30,119 nucleotides of DNA from Acidobacteriota bacterium (GCA_021782525.1 JAJXUY010000001.1:1-30119); one strand, 5' to 3'. Shown: positions 1 to 9,093, numbered from the stretch's first letter. Notes: generated by a model not told the origin, from the letters alone. Made by a program: numbers and translations.

Positions 1-1
1 T

Positions 2-691
2 GCGACGAGCACCCCGGCGCCGCCCACGCCGACCGCGACCGCGACCCCGACACTGACGCCGGCTCCGACACGCACGCCGACGCCGCCGCCGACCCCGACC
101 GCGATCGCCACCGCGACCGCGCCGCCGACGCCGACCGCGACCGCGACCCCGACACTGACGCCGGCTCCGACACGCACGCCGACGCCACCGCCGACCCCGA
201 CCGCGATCGCAACCGCGACCGCGCCACCCACGCCGACCGCGACCGCAACCCCGACGCTGACGCCGGCTCCGACACGCACGCCGACGCCGCCGCCGAGCCC
301 GACCGCAACCGCGACGCCGACCCCGACCGCGACGCGCACCACGACCCCGCCACCCACGCCGACCGCGACCGCCACACCAACCGCGAGCGCAACGCCGACG
401 CCCACACCGGCTGCGAGACGGCTCGTCGGCGCGTTCACGTACTCGCCGACGTCACCCAGGCCGGGGGAGATGGTGCAGTTCACCGACACCTCGACCGGTG
501 CCACGAGCTGGGCCTGGGATTTCGGCGACGGCAGCCAGTCCATGATGCACAACCCTACGCACGCCTACTCGGTCGCCGGCAAGTACACCGTGGTGCTCTG
601 GGTGAGCAACGGCGTCTCCTATGTCAGCGCGTCGAAGGTCCTCACTGTAGGCCAGCACGCGGAGGTCCGCCGGCACATCTCCTCGTGGTAG
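2..691 (+). CDS. 3' end of a secreted Thr/Pro-repeat protein with a C-terminal PKD domain (5' truncated)
   Basis: The open frame enters from the left edge and stops with TAG at 689-691. About the first 140 codons are a low-complexity Thr/Pro/Ala linker (T-P-T-A-T type) built from 34-residue repeats. After it comes a PKD domain of about 75 residues, starting near FTYSPT and containing the signature WDFGDG (about nt 512-529) and the later HAYSVAGKYTV strand. PKD domains are extracellular beta-sandwich modules for protein or glycan contact, and such linkers act as stalks, so this is probably the tail of a secreted or surface enzyme or adhesin. The catalytic part, if any, lies outside the window. 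No sorting signal or membrane anchor follows the PKD domain. The domain call is firm; the function is unknown. Confidence 0.8.
   Translation, partial: ATSTPAPPTPTATATPTLTPAPTRTPTPPPTPTAIATATAPPTPTATATPTLTPAPTRTPTPPPTPTAIATATAPPTPTATATPTLTPAPTRTPTPPPSPTATATPTPTATRTTTPPPTPTATATPTASATPTPTPAARRLVGAFTYSPTSPRPGEMVQFTDTSTGATSWAWDFGDGSQSMMHNPTHAYSVAGKYTVVLWVSNGVSYVSASKVLTVGQHAEVRRHISSW
21..326 (+). repeat. Three tandem 102-bp (34-codon) coding repeats
   Basis: The blocks 21-122, 123-224 and 225-326 line up at an exact 102-nt period. For example, the CTGACGCCGGCTCC core recurs at about 54, 156 and 258. Copies 1 and 2 differ at only a few bases; copy 3 diverges more at its 3' end. The unit is a multiple of 3, so the frame is kept. 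It encodes a Thr/Pro stalk with a recurring LTPAPTRTPTP core. This is an internal coding repeat, not a CRISPR or intergenic repeat. Confidence 0.85.
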
Positions 692-772
692 GTGCCGGCG
701 CCGGAGGCTCTACGGTGCTCGCCCCGACGGCGGAACTCAACGACCCAAGGCGAGGGTGGAGTTCGGTGCGGT

Positions 773-804
773 GAGGCCGCCGCAGCGGTGGGCTGCGGCG
801 CCTC
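773..804. terminator. Strong GC hairpin between convergent genes
   Basis: Left arm 773-786 (GAGGCCGCCGCAGC) pairs with right arm 792-804 (GCTGCGGCGCCTC) through 13 base pairs with one bulged C and a 5-nt loop. It lies in the 125-nt gap between the PKD gene (stop 691) and the glycosyltransferase gene (stop 817), so it could end transcription from both sides. There is no T-tract on either strand, so intrinsic termination is not certain. Confidence 0.5.
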
Positions 805-816
805 GCCGGGCGCGGC

Positions 817-1962
817 TCACCGCTTCGGCACCGCGAGGCACGCCTCGATGCCGCCGGCGAAGCGCCGCACCATCTCCTCAAGCGAGAACTCGGTGCTGGA
901 GGCCAGAGCCGCGGCCGACATCTCGCGCAGCTGCACCGGATCCTGGAGCAACGCCACGACGGCGCCTCCGTACGCCTCCGCGCCGTCGCCTGTGAGGAGC
1001 CCGTTGACGCCGTCTCTCAGGTAGGCGATCTCCGGGCTGTGGAGGGCTTTGGAGGTCGTCACCAGCGGCACGCCCGCGGCGAAGGCGTCCAGGATGTGGA
1101 GGCCGACGAGCCCGGGGTTGAGGGCGACGTCCGCGAGGCGGAAGAACGGGGCTCTGTCGCCGCCGAGGCGAACGCCGGCGAGACGCAGCCAGTCCCGCTT
1201 CCGGGCGGCGGCCTCGAGGACGGGCCGGCTCGGCCCGTCGCCGACGACGACGAGGGTGAACCCGGGGACCCTGGCGCGGATGTAATCGCCCGCGGCAACC
1301 AGGAGGTCGAGCCGCTTCTCCGGGTAGAGGGACCCGCAGAACAGGCCCACGGGCCCGGGCCCCCCCGACGTCCACGTGCGCCGGACCTCGGCGAGGGCCT
1401 CCTCCGACACCGTCTCCACCACCTTCCGGAAGCCCGCGGTGTCGATGGCGTTGTTCAGGCACGTGATCCTGCCGCCGGGGAAGCCCGCGTCCCGCAGCAG
1501 CCGCACGGTCAGGCTCGTGTACGCGAACCACCAGTCCACCCGGTGGAGGAAGAGCCGCTTCCACCGCTCCCGCAGACCGTGAGGGCTCGTGCTCTGCAGG
1601 TTGATGCCGTGGCCCCAGTAGGCGACGCGGCCCGCGCGCCGCCGGCTCGAGAGGAGGACCGGATAGTTCGAGAGGATCCGGTTCTCCTGCACCACGATGA
1701 GCAAGTCGGCGTCGCGCAGCCCGCGCGGCATCGGCTGCCAGAAGACGTCCACCCCGGCGACTCGCCACCACCGGTTCGTGACCCGATCCGCCCACTCGAG
1801 CCGCCCCTCGTCCCGCTTGGACCTCTCGAACGGCGATGCCTGCCCGTGAACCAGGCGGAACTCGACGCCGTCGCGGCCCAGCGTCTCGCGCAGGCGCTCG
1901 AAGAGGCCGCACCGGTAGTGGACCAGGCGAGGTTGTAGCGTGACGACGAGAGGCGGCCTCAT
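817..1962 (-). CDS. GT4-like glycosyltransferase (last gene of the EPS operon)
   Basis: A 381-residue protein with the two-lobe layout of GT-B glycosyltransferases. The C-terminal lobe starts near residue 205 with GLFCGSLYPEKRLD, followed by VVVGDGPSR and a donor-site stretch LNPGLVGLHILDAFAAG, where LDAFA replaces the usual LEAMA. It would add a sugar from a nucleotide donor to the lipid-linked repeat unit on the cytoplasmic face. The frame stays open upstream to 2178, but that extension overlaps the deacetylase gene and reads as Arg/Pro-rich noise. The ATG at 1962 begins a typical first beta strand (PPLVVTLQP). A 154-nt gap separates it from the deacetylase gene. No strong Shine-Dalgarno sequence is visible. 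The fold call is firm; the sugar is unknown. Confidence 0.85.
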   Translation of the reverse strand: MRPPLVVTLQPRLVHYRCGLFERLRETLGRDGVEFRLVHGQASPFERSKRDEGRLEWADRVTNRWWRVAGVDVFWQPMPRGLRDADLLIVVQENRILSNYPVLLSSRRRAGRVAYWGHGINLQSTSPHGLRERWKRLFLHRVDWWFAYTSLTVRLLRDAGFPGGRITCLNNAIDTAGFRKVVETVSEEALAEVRRTWTSGGPGPVGLFCGSLYPEKRLDLLVAAGDYIRARVPGFTLVVVGDGPSRPVLEAAARKRDWLRLAGVRLGGDRAPFFRLADVALNPGLVGLHILDAFAAGVPLVTTSKALHSPEIAYLRDGVNGLLTGDGAEAYGGAVVALLQDPVQLREMSAAALASSTEFSLEEMVRRFAGGIEACLAVPKR

Positions 1963-2116
1963 GGCACCACCGGAGCGGCGCGCCGCTCGTGCGGTTGTCG
2001 GCACCGGGCGCAGGCGGCGCTGCGGCTCAATCGGCCCGGCCGGCTCCGCCCGTGCCCGGGCGTCCGGCGGTCGCGGCGGTCCGCCGCACGATGCCGCAAG
2101 TCCTCTGCGGTCAGGG

Positions 2117-3184
2117 TCATGCGGCGCGTCCATTGCGGGAGGGACGCTCCGCTCGGGGCGACAGCCCGGCCAGCGCAATCTCCAAACGGGCCGGATCGGG
2201 CTCGGGCCTGCCGCCGCACAGCGTCCAGCGGTTCAACGCCACGCGCGGGACCGCGAACGCCCCTCGGCGCCACGGTTGCCTCCACGTCTGGACGGCGCCC
2301 CGGAACCCGGCGTCCCGCGCGGCCGCCAGCTCCCGGTCCCCGAAGACGCCGTCGGGGTAGGCGAACCAGGCGTGCTCCTCGCCGCACAGATCCCTGACGT
2401 CGGCCAAGGAGCCGGCCACCTCCTCCCGGAGTGCGGCGTCGTCGAGCCAGGTGAGCAGCGGGTGCGTCCGCGTGTGCGCGCCGAACTGGATTCCGTCCGC
2501 CGCCATCTCGCGAATCTCCTGCGGCGAGAGGAAGACCCGGCCTTGAGCGCCCAGCGGGCCCGCGACCTCGTCCAGCACCTGCAGGATCCGCTCGCGCTCG
2601 CGGTTCGTGGCGGCCATGAACGCCGCTACCAGTGCGTTCTCGTCGATCCTTCCTCCGCCGTTCTCGCAGCTCGGCAGGATCGACTCGAGTCGCCGGGCCG
2701 CGTGCGTTCCGCCTTCCTGAGCCCTCCTCGCTTGCACGCGGAGCCGATCCCACCACAACAACTTGCTCGTCCCCACATGCTCGGTCACCAGAAAGATGGT
2801 GGCGGGAATCCTGCGGTCGGCGAGGATCGGGAATGCGTGCCTGTAGATGCCTCGGTACCCGTCGTCGAAGGTCACCGCAGCCAGGCGGGGGTTCCGTGAG
2901 AGGAACACCTCCTCCAGGGTCGCGAACCGGAAGCGCCGCGCCAAGCGGGTCAGTACCCATTCCAGGACGCTGGGCTCGATCCGCAGCAGAGGATCCGGTG
3001 GCATCGCGTGAGGGCTGCCGTCGGGCGTGACCTCGTGGAAGGTCACGACCAGGGGTACGCGACGCCGTGCGACCCCCGCCCATGCCCTGGCCAGCCCCGC
3101 CTCGACGAGGAGCTTCTTCGTCAAGCGTTTCAGAGTGCCGTCGGGTCGCCGGTTCGTTTGCGCCTGGCCGGTCGTTTGAGCCAT
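2117..3184 (-). CDS. Polysaccharide deacetylase (NodB/CE4-like)
   Basis: 355 residues. NodB-homology motifs appear in order: TFDDG at about 105-109 (metal and catalytic Asp pair), HTRTHP at about 237-242 (metal-binding His residues) and FAYPDG at about 274-279. The family removes N-acetyl groups from polymeric amino sugars. The layout, with a long insert between the first and second motifs, matches the deacetylases found in XrtA/PEP-CTERM-type EPS clusters. No signal peptide is evident, so it may act on lipid-linked precursors in the cytoplasm. The ATG at 3184 overlaps the upstream stop as TGATG, and AGGAGGAG lies just before it. A GTG at 3187 is also possible (one residue longer). The substrate is inferred only. 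Confidence 0.9.
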   Translation of the reverse strand: MAQTTGQAQTNRRPDGTLKRLTKKLLVEAGLARAWAGVARRRVPLVVTFHEVTPDGSPHAMPPDPLLRIEPSVLEWVLTRLARRFRFATLEEVFLSRNPRLAAVTFDDGYRGIYRHAFPILADRRIPATIFLVTEHVGTSKLLWWDRLRVQARRAQEGGTHAARRLESILPSCENGGGRIDENALVAAFMAATNRERERILQVLDEVAGPLGAQGRVFLSPQEIREMAADGIQFGAHTRTHPLLTWLDDAALREEVAGSLADVRDLCGEEHAWFAYPDGVFGDRELAAARDAGFRGAVQTWRQPWRRGAFAVPRVALNRWTLCGGRPEPDPARLEIALAGLSPRAERPSRNGRAA

Positions 3185-4482
3185 CACGCCTCCTCCTGTG
3201 GAGATCCCGCGAAGCGGTCCCGCCGCAACAGCTCACGCAACGTCGCAGTGCTCCTCTCCGCGGAGAAGCGCTCGCACACCCGCTGCCGCGCGGCAGTTCC
3301 CATGCGCTGTCGCAACCCCGCGTCGAGGAGAAGACGCTCGATTGCGTCCGCCGCCGACCGTGGGTCGCGCTCCCTCACCAGGAGACCGGTCTCGCCGTCC
3401 ACGACGGCCTCCGGGATGCCGGAGATGCTCGTGGACACGACCGGGAGCCCGACCGCCATCGCCTCCAGGATCACGGTCGGGAAGCCGTCGCGGTAACCCG
3501 CGACGTGCGTCTCCGCCATCAGCGCGAAGACTTCCGAGGAGGCCAGGGCCACGTAGACCTCGTCGTGCGACGCGGCGCCCGGCGCCCTCACCACCCCGGC
3601 GAGCCTATAGCGCGCCACCAGGCGGTCGAACTCGGCACGCCCAGGGCCTTCCCCCAGCACGAGGAGCTCGAAATCACGTCCGCGGTCTCGGAGGGTCGCG
3701 CAAGCCTCCAGCAGCGTCCCGTACCCCTTGCAGCCGACGAGGCTCCCGACCGAGACGATGCGGAGCCTCCGCCCGGAACCGGGGCGTTGCGCCTCCGACC
3801 GAAGCCGGTCCGCCAGCTGGAGCTCCCAGCCGTCGATGCCGTTCGGGACGGTCCGCAGTTTGTCCGAGTACAGGAAACCCGTGACGCTGTCGAGGTACCG
3901 GCGGGAGTAGTCGCAGACGCACGCCACGAACCTCGCGCGCCGCACCTTGCGCTCGAGCAGGACCGGCCGGACAAAGATGTCGCCCGAGGCGTGGGCCGTG
4001 AACGAGAACGGGACGCCGCTCAGTAGGCTCGCCGCCAGACCTACGTTCGCGCCGGCCGTGAAGTGGGCGTGAATGGCGCCGATCCGGCGCCGCCGCAACG
4101 TCCCTGCGAACGCGGCCCCGCAGAGGAAGTGGTACGCCAGGCGCGAGCCCGTTCCCGGGTCGAGCCGCACCGCCTCCCGCAGATAGGTCGCCAGCGTCCG
4201 CGGGTATCCCGCTGGGTTGCGGAGAAAAGTCGCGACGTTCGCGGGGACCAGGCGTGCGAGGCCCTCCGGGCGGGAGTAGAAGCGGTCCGCCGACCCGACG
4301 GTGTCCCCGAGCCGGCCGCGGACCGCGGTTCGCGGGCGGCGCAGAGCGTAGACCTCGACCCGCAGCCCCGCCTTGCGCAGGCCGGCGATCTCGCGGTGGA
4401 TGAACGTCTCGGTAGAGGCCGGAAAGGTGGCCAGAAAGTAGCCGACGGCCGGCCCCTGCGGGGGGTTGATCCCGGCGTTCAT
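3184..4482 (-). CDS. GT4 glycosyltransferase, WcaL/AmsK-like
   Basis: 432 residues. The N-terminal lobe has the FPASTETFIHREI signature (about 20-32), typical of GT4 enzymes such as WcaL and AmsK that extend exopolysaccharide repeat units, plus AIHAHFTAG (136-144). The C-terminal lobe has IVSVGSLVGCKG (242-253), LGEGPGR (276-282) and the donor-binding DGFPTVILEAMA (332-343), in which Asp replaces the first Glu of the EX7E motif. A transfer reaction at the cytoplasmic membrane is expected. The ATG at 4482 overlaps the flippase stop as ATGA, and the stop overlaps the deacetylase start, so the three genes are probably translationally coupled. The reading frame continues far upstream, but that is an out-of-frame shadow of the flippase gene. 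Donor and acceptor are unknown. Confidence 0.9.
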   Translation of the reverse strand: MNAGINPPQGPAVGYFLATFPASTETFIHREIAGLRKAGLRVEVYALRRPRTAVRGRLGDTVGSADRFYSRPEGLARLVPANVATFLRNPAGYPRTLATYLREAVRLDPGTGSRLAYHFLCGAAFAGTLRRRRIGAIHAHFTAGANVGLAASLLSGVPFSFTAHASGDIFVRPVLLERKVRRARFVACVCDYSRRYLDSVTGFLYSDKLRTVPNGIDGWELQLADRLRSEAQRPGSGRRLRIVSVGSLVGCKGYGTLLEACATLRDRGRDFELLVLGEGPGRAEFDRLVARYRLAGVVRAPGAASHDEVYVALASSEVFALMAETHVAGYRDGFPTVILEAMAVGLPVVSTSISGIPEAVVDGETGLLVRERDPRSAADAIERLLLDAGLRQRMGTAARQRVCERFSAERSTATLRELLRRDRFAGSPQEEA

Positions 4483-5924
4483 GCGCTCGGGTCCGTCCCA
4501 GGCGGCCCCGGACCGTAGGCGGTGCGTGAGCGACCACGCGCGCCGTCCCTCCCGGCCTCGCCCATCTTCGGCTGATCGCCGCCGATCCGCCCGGGCCTTC
4601 GGTGAAGCGGCTTCCAGAACCTCGACGAGACGGAAAGGACGGCATCCCAGACCTGGCGCGCGTCCCGAACCCTCGGCAGCACAGCCGCGGCGAGCGTGCA
4701 GCTCTCCGCCCGCACGAACTCCCGCAGGAACAGGATGGCCACGAGCACGTGCGACGCAACCGCCGCCACGCTGGCTCCGAGAATTCCCCAGCGCGGCAGG
4801 AGAGCGACGTTGAGCGCGACGTCGAGGACCGCCGCCGCACCGAAGTACGAGATACCGGCCGCCGGCTTTCCGCGCGCCGACGTGTGGGGCCAGGTGACCT
4901 CGATGGTGCTCGCGACGATGGTCCCGATCAGGAGCAGCCGAAGTGGCCAGACCGCGCCGCTGAACGGCCGCCCGAAAAGGCCTACGACCAACGGGCCGCT
5001 CAACGCCGCCGTCGTGAGCCCGGCGAGCGCCGCGACGAGGAACGTCTTGCGGACGACCCTCGGGCCCGCCCCGCGCCCGAGACGGCCGCTGGCGAACTCC
5101 GGCAGAAGAGTGTTCCCGATCTCGCGCGAGATCCGCGAGACGACCTCGGACAGCGCGACGGCGACCGAGTAGACGCCCAGGGCGCGACTGCCGAGCATGC
5201 CGGCGACGAGGAAGAAGTCGAGGCGGGTGGTCAGGTACTCGACGACGCCCGTCCCGTACTGCTTCACCCCGAAGCCGAAGCTCGCCCGCAAGAGCTGCAG
5301 CGACGGCGCGGTCTGAAAGCCGTCCAGCCGGGCGATCGCGGCCTCCACGGCGACCACCCAGGCGATCTGTCCGGCGGCGAAGGCCCTGACGAACGACTGC
5401 CACTGCGCCATGTGGATGAGGGCCAGCGTCGCGTACCCGAGAAACGGCAGCAGCATGCTGCCGACGAACTGGACCTTCGCCCCCGCGTACCGGCGAGTGG
5501 CGAGCAGATACTGGCGCTGCAGAAGCTGCAGGAACATCACCGGACTCAAAACGACGGCGGCCGCCAGCGTCACCGGGTCCCAACCCGCCGCCGGGGCCAC
5601 GCCCATGATCGCCGTGCCTCCGTAGAAGAGAAGCGCGGCCGCGAGGCCGAGCGGCAGCGCGAGAAGCCGTGCGTTGGGCATGAAGTGGGCGAGCTGCCGC
5701 GGGTCCTTGGCGACGACGTAGAGCTGGCCCGTGCCGATCCCGAGGTGCGCGATCACGGCGAGGGCGGACACCGCCTCGACGAAGAGGCTGAGGGCCCCCT
5801 TCCCGGCCGGTCCTAGGACGCGGGCGACCAGGATCCCCGATGCAAACGCCACGGCGTGGCCGACGTAAGCGAGGACGACGGCGCCCCCGACCCGTGCTCC
5901 CAGCGAGGAGGCATCGCGCGGCAT
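4479..5924 (-). CDS. Wzx-type polysaccharide flippase (MOP superfamily)
   Basis: 481 residues with many hydrophobic segments, about 12-14 predicted by eye. It starts with a helix near residues 13-35 containing the family-like stretch GILVARVLGPAGKGALSL and ends its membrane part near residue 415. This is the usual size and layout for Wzx/MOP exporters, which flip undecaprenyl-linked repeat units to the periplasmic side. The last ~65 residues are hydrophilic and Arg-rich, an uncommonly long cytoplasmic tail. It overlaps the next glycosyltransferase gene by 4 nt (ATGA). It is separated from the ligase gene by 241 nt, the widest break in the operon, so a separate promoter is possible. No clear Shine-Dalgarno sequence precedes the ATG. 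Confidence 0.87.
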   Translation of the reverse strand: MPRDASSLGARVGGAVVLAYVGHAVAFASGILVARVLGPAGKGALSLFVEAVSALAVIAHLGIGTGQLYVVAKDPRQLAHFMPNARLLALPLGLAAALLFYGGTAIMGVAPAAGWDPVTLAAAVVLSPVMFLQLLQRQYLLATRRYAGAKVQFVGSMLLPFLGYATLALIHMAQWQSFVRAFAAGQIAWVVAVEAAIARLDGFQTAPSLQLLRASFGFGVKQYGTGVVEYLTTRLDFFLVAGMLGSRALGVYSVAVALSEVVSRISREIGNTLLPEFASGRLGRGAGPRVVRKTFLVAALAGLTTAALSGPLVVGLFGRPFSGAVWPLRLLLIGTIVASTIEVTWPHTSARGKPAAGISYFGAAAVLDVALNVALLPRWGILGASVAAVASHVLVAILFLREFVRAESCTLAAAVLPRVRDARQVWDAVLSVSSRFWKPLHRRPGRIGGDQPKMGEAGRDGARGRSRTAYGPGPPGTDPSA

Positions 5925-6100
5925 CCGTCACGCTTTCAGAAGCGGTCGTTTCGCGCTCGCACCGGAGGCGGTACCACGCGGCGCGAGTTGTTCTCCCAGT
6001 GGCCGGCCAAGATCGGACGCCGGGACCCCTTCGCTCGACACGGCGCTTCCCCGCCGGCGGACATCGCGCGCGCACGGTCCGGGGACGTGCGGACCCCCCG

Positions 6101-6114
6101 GGCCCTTTGGGGCC
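6101..6114. terminator. Short GC hairpin in the 241-nt ligase-flippase gap
   Basis: GGCCC (6101-6105) pairs with GGGCC (6110-6114) around a TTTG loop. It lies 52 nt past the ligase stop, inside the 241-nt spacer before the flippase gene. The stem is short and has no T-tract. It may attenuate transcription within the operon or mean nothing. I see no convincing -35/-10 pair in the rest of the spacer. Confidence 0.2.
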
Positions 6115-6165
6115 GGTGCCCGGCGCCCGGACCGCGGGGCCCCGACGCCGTCCCGATGGCGGTTG

Positions 6166-7620
6166 TCAGCCACCGGCACGCTCCCTCGTGGCGCCGGCAA
6201 GCAGGCCCATGGGCCCGAAGAAGAGGCAGTTCTGGAAAGGCTCGTGGAGGGTGATGAAGAGACCGTTGAAGAGGTAGGCGACCGACAGGGCGAGGACCAG
6301 GGCCGTCCCGCGCGAGCCCAGCACGAGTTGCGCACCCCGGAACCCGTCCCGCATCACGAGCCAGAGGGTCGCGCCGTAGAGGAGAAGGCCGACCCCGCCC
6401 AGCTCGACAAGTACCCTGAGGAACTGGTTGTGGGCGACGTTCCCGGGCACGCTTCTCGTGCGGTCGCTGAGTTCGTCCATCGAGTCGCGGAAACTCCCGA
6501 CCTCGGCCTTGAACTGGGCGAAGCCGAACCCGAACAGCGGCCTCTCTGAGGCCATTCGCAACCCCGCAGCCCAGACGTTGAAGCGGAACCGCACCGTCTC
6601 GGTGTCGACGGCGCGCTCTCTGGCAAAGCGGCCAGGAGCGGCGACAATGGTGGCGGCCAGGAGGGCGACGATGCTCAGGCGGACGACCGTGGTGCGGCTC
6701 CGCACTCCCGGACCGCCCGCGAACGACAGCGCCCCGGCGGCCAGGAGAGCGCTCAGCCACGGCCCCCTCGTGTAGCACACGAAGATTCCTGCGATCATGG
6801 GAACGACTGCCACCGATCCGAGCGCGCGCCGCCACGCGGACCCGGTCCAGGCGAAGCCGACGCAGAGGACGGCCGTGAGCGTCAGGGCGAGGCCGTTGAA
6901 CGCCGGCTGCATCTGCGGGCCGCCCGCGCGGCCGCTCTCGAGCCAGTCGTTCACGGCAGGGTCCACGATCCAGGCCGGCCTGATGAGTGAGTGCGCCCCG
7001 ACGGCCTCGAGGATCGAAACCGACGCGATGTACACCCCGAGCGCCACCAGGACACCGAGCGGTACGACGAGGTCCGGGAGCCGCCGCGTCCCGGCGGCCA
7101 GGATCACGAAGAGGAGCAGAGGGATCCCCAGGCTGCGCAAGAGCGCCGCGAACGTCGCCCGGTCGAGCTGACCAAGGACCTGACTCACGGCCAGCGCATA
7201 GACGAGCAGCGAGCCCGCGAGGACCCCCGCGGCATCCAGCCGCGGGCGCCGGCGTGCGGCCATCTGCGAGAACGCGAAGGCGAGGATGAGGCCGGCGACG
7301 GCGAAGTTGTCCGGCCGCTCGTTGAACGAGCCCCAGCCCGAGAAGTGACGCGGCGAGTAGACAGCGGCGCCGGCCAGGTAGAGCGCCACACCTGTCGCGG
7401 GCTCGACGGCCCCCATGGCCGTCGTCAGGGTCACCCAGCCGGCCTTTGCCACGGTCGAAGCCGGCCCCGCTTCGAATGCGGCGACGGCCAGGAAGCCGAT
7501 CGCGCACGCCGTGATGGCCGCTACGGCCGGGCGCTTGTCCGTGCGGTGGCGCGCCGCCGGCGCGTCGTACCTCTCGGTGCAATGCGACCAGCCCGCGGGC
7601 TCGGCGGCGCGGCTCAGCAC
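6166..7620 (-). CDS. O-antigen ligase/polymerase family membrane protein (Wzy_C-like)
   Basis: 484 residues and strongly hydrophobic, with about 10-12 membrane helices and a large periplasmic loop before the last ones. The loop holds the family pattern RFNVWAAGLRMASERPLFGFG (starts about 346; typical form R..lW..al.m...P..G.G) and HNQFLRVLVELGGVGLLLY (about 397), where the His begins the conserved H.n.fl....e.G.lG motif. Members polymerise lipid-linked repeat units or ligate glycans in the periplasm. The frame is open far upstream, but only the GTG at 7620 fits. It overlaps the phosphotransferase stop by 7 nt and has a purine-rich AGAGGCAGAGGGG before it. Polymerase and ligase cannot be told apart by sequence; the EPS setting favours a Wzy-type polymerase. 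Confidence 0.85.
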   Translation of the reverse strand: MLSRAAEPAGWSHCTERYDAPAARHRTDKRPAVAAITACAIGFLAVAAFEAGPASTVAKAGWVTLTTAMGAVEPATGVALYLAGAAVYSPRHFSGWGSFNERPDNFAVAGLILAFAFSQMAARRRPRLDAAGVLAGSLLVYALAVSQVLGQLDRATFAALLRSLGIPLLLFVILAAGTRRLPDLVVPLGVLVALGVYIASVSILEAVGAHSLIRPAWIVDPAVNDWLESGRAGGPQMQPAFNGLALTLTAVLCVGFAWTGSAWRRALGSVAVVPMIAGIFVCYTRGPWLSALLAAGALSFAGGPGVRSRTTVVRLSIVALLAATIVAAPGRFARERAVDTETVRFRFNVWAAGLRMASERPLFGFGFAQFKAEVGSFRDSMDELSDRTRSVPGNVAHNQFLRVLVELGGVGLLLYGATLWLVMRDGFRGAQLVLGSRGTALVLALSVAYLFNGLFITLHEPFQNCLFFGPMGLLAGATRERAGG

Positions 7621-9053
7621 GCCCCTCTGCCTCTCAGAACGGCCGGCACCGTCTTGAGGACGATCTCGAAGTCGAGACCGGGCGACCAGTTGTCGATGTA
7701 CTGGAGATCGAGCTCCATCCAGTGGTCGAACTCGATCTGGTGACGGCCGTTGACCTGCCAGAGGCACGTCAGGCCCGGCTTCATCGCGAAGCGGCGCAGC
7801 TGCCAGCCGCTGGGAATCCGCTCGACGTCCCGCAATGGGAGAGGCCGCGGTCCGACGAGGCTCATCTGCCCGGCGAGCACGTTGAACAGCTGCGGCAGCT
7901 CGTCGAGGCTCAGCTTCCGGAGCAGGTGGCCGACACGGGTGACGCGCGGGTCCTCCCGGATCTTGAACGCCGCTCCGTGCACCTCGTTGCGCGCCTCGAG
8001 CGCCGCCTGCCGGGCCTCCGCGTCCCTGACCATGCTGCGGAACTTCCACATCCGGAATTTCCGCCGTCCGAGCCCTACGCGCTCCTGGCCGAAGAACACG
8101 GGCCCCGAGGAGTCCAGCTTGATCGCGACGGCGATGAGCAGCAGGAACGGCGCGATGGCGGCCAGCGCCACGACGGCGCAGACCGCGTCCACCACCCGCT
8201 TCTCGAGGAGACCCAGCGATGGGGCTGCCGACTCGGCGAGGTTCACGACCGGGATCTGATCGATATAGTCCAGGTTCGCCCGCGCCAGCCGGAGGTCGAA
8301 GAAGTCGGCGGGCATGCGGACGGTGAGGCCCGACTGGGAGGCGGCGCCGACGATCCTGGAGATCGTCTCGTACTGCGACTTCATCGGCAGGCAGATCATG
8401 ACCTCGTCGACCTCGGGCCGATTCAGGATCTCCACTGCGTCGTCGAGCCGGCCGAGGAGCTTCTCCGGGGCGCCGTGCAGTGCGCTCCGGGGCGGCGGCA
8501 CGTCGTCGATGTACCCGAGCAGGAGGTACCCGAGTTCCGGCCTCTTCCAGATCTCGGCCCCCAGCTGCGCTCCTCGCCGCCCGCACCCCACGATCACCAG
8601 GTTGCGGAGGCTGCGTCCGTTGCGGCGAACCTCGCCGAGGGCGACGCGGAGGACGCCCCTCGTCAGGACCGTGCCGAGGAGGCACGTCACGAAGAACACC
8701 GCGAGGAAGCGACGGTCCACGGCGATCAGGTGGAGGACGCCGGAGAGGGCGGCGAGCACGACCGTGCCCAGGGCCACCGCTTTCGTGATCTCCCACCACT
8801 CCGACCCCAGCAGCCTGACGTGCTGCGTCTTGTACAGTCCCTGGGCCCTCAAGATCACGTGCCAGAACACGGCGAACCCCAGGAACAGGAGCGCGTTCGA
8901 AACCTTGACCCTGACGGCCAGGAACTCCGTCGGGTCGTTCGGGCTCGCCAGGTCGGCCGACACCAGGAGCGTCAGGCCGAACGCCACGGCCATGGCGCAG
9001 AGGTCGGCCGCACGAAATGCGTCGAGAAGGAGCCGTCGCCTGAGGTTCTGCAT
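7614..9053 (-). CDS. Polyprenyl glycosylphosphotransferase (WcaJ/WbaP-type initiating enzyme)
   Basis: 479 residues. Four N-terminal membrane segments lie at about 14-33, 51-69, 92-112 and 115-135. A CoA-binding-like Rossmann region follows with GCGRRG (156-161). Then come a reentrant hydrophobic segment (288-311) and the C-terminal bacterial sugar transferase domain with KFRSM (337-341), the catalytic DELPQLFNVL (384-393) and MSLVGPRP (397-404). It transfers a sugar-1-phosphate from a nucleotide sugar to undecaprenyl phosphate, the committed first step of EPS repeat-unit assembly at the inner membrane. It starts with ATG at 9053, 40 nt after the CpsD-like gene. All catalytic motifs are intact. 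The sugar (glucose, galactose or another) cannot be read from sequence. Confidence 0.95.
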   Translation of the reverse strand: MQNLRRRLLLDAFRAADLCAMAVAFGLTLLVSADLASPNDPTEFLAVRVKVSNALLFLGFAVFWHVILRAQGLYKTQHVRLLGSEWWEITKAVALGTVVLAALSGVLHLIAVDRRFLAVFFVTCLLGTVLTRGVLRVALGEVRRNGRSLRNLVIVGCGRRGAQLGAEIWKRPELGYLLLGYIDDVPPPRSALHGAPEKLLGRLDDAVEILNRPEVDEVMICLPMKSQYETISRIVGAASQSGLTVRMPADFFDLRLARANLDYIDQIPVVNLAESAAPSLGLLEKRVVDAVCAVVALAAIAPFLLLIAVAIKLDSSGPVFFGQERVGLGRRKFRMWKFRSMVRDAEARQAALEARNEVHGAAFKIREDPRVTRVGHLLRKLSLDELPQLFNVLAGQMSLVGPRPLPLRDVERIPSGWQLRRFAMKPGLTCLWQVNGRHQIEFDHWMELDLQYIDNWSPGLDFEIVLKTVPAVLRGRGAC

Positions 9054-9093
9054 GACCCGGGTCCCTTGCGCCTCACCGTTTCCCGCGTGCCTC

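Noticed and set aside
1..400. Period-102 repeat considered as CRISPR or satellite DNA
   Set aside because: Unit length is a multiple of three, the frame stays open into a PKD domain, and there are no unique spacers.
4602..5816. 404-codon plus-strand open frame opposite the flippase
   Set aside because: Very charged Arg/Asp/Glu-rich translation, typical of the antisense of a hydrophobic membrane protein.
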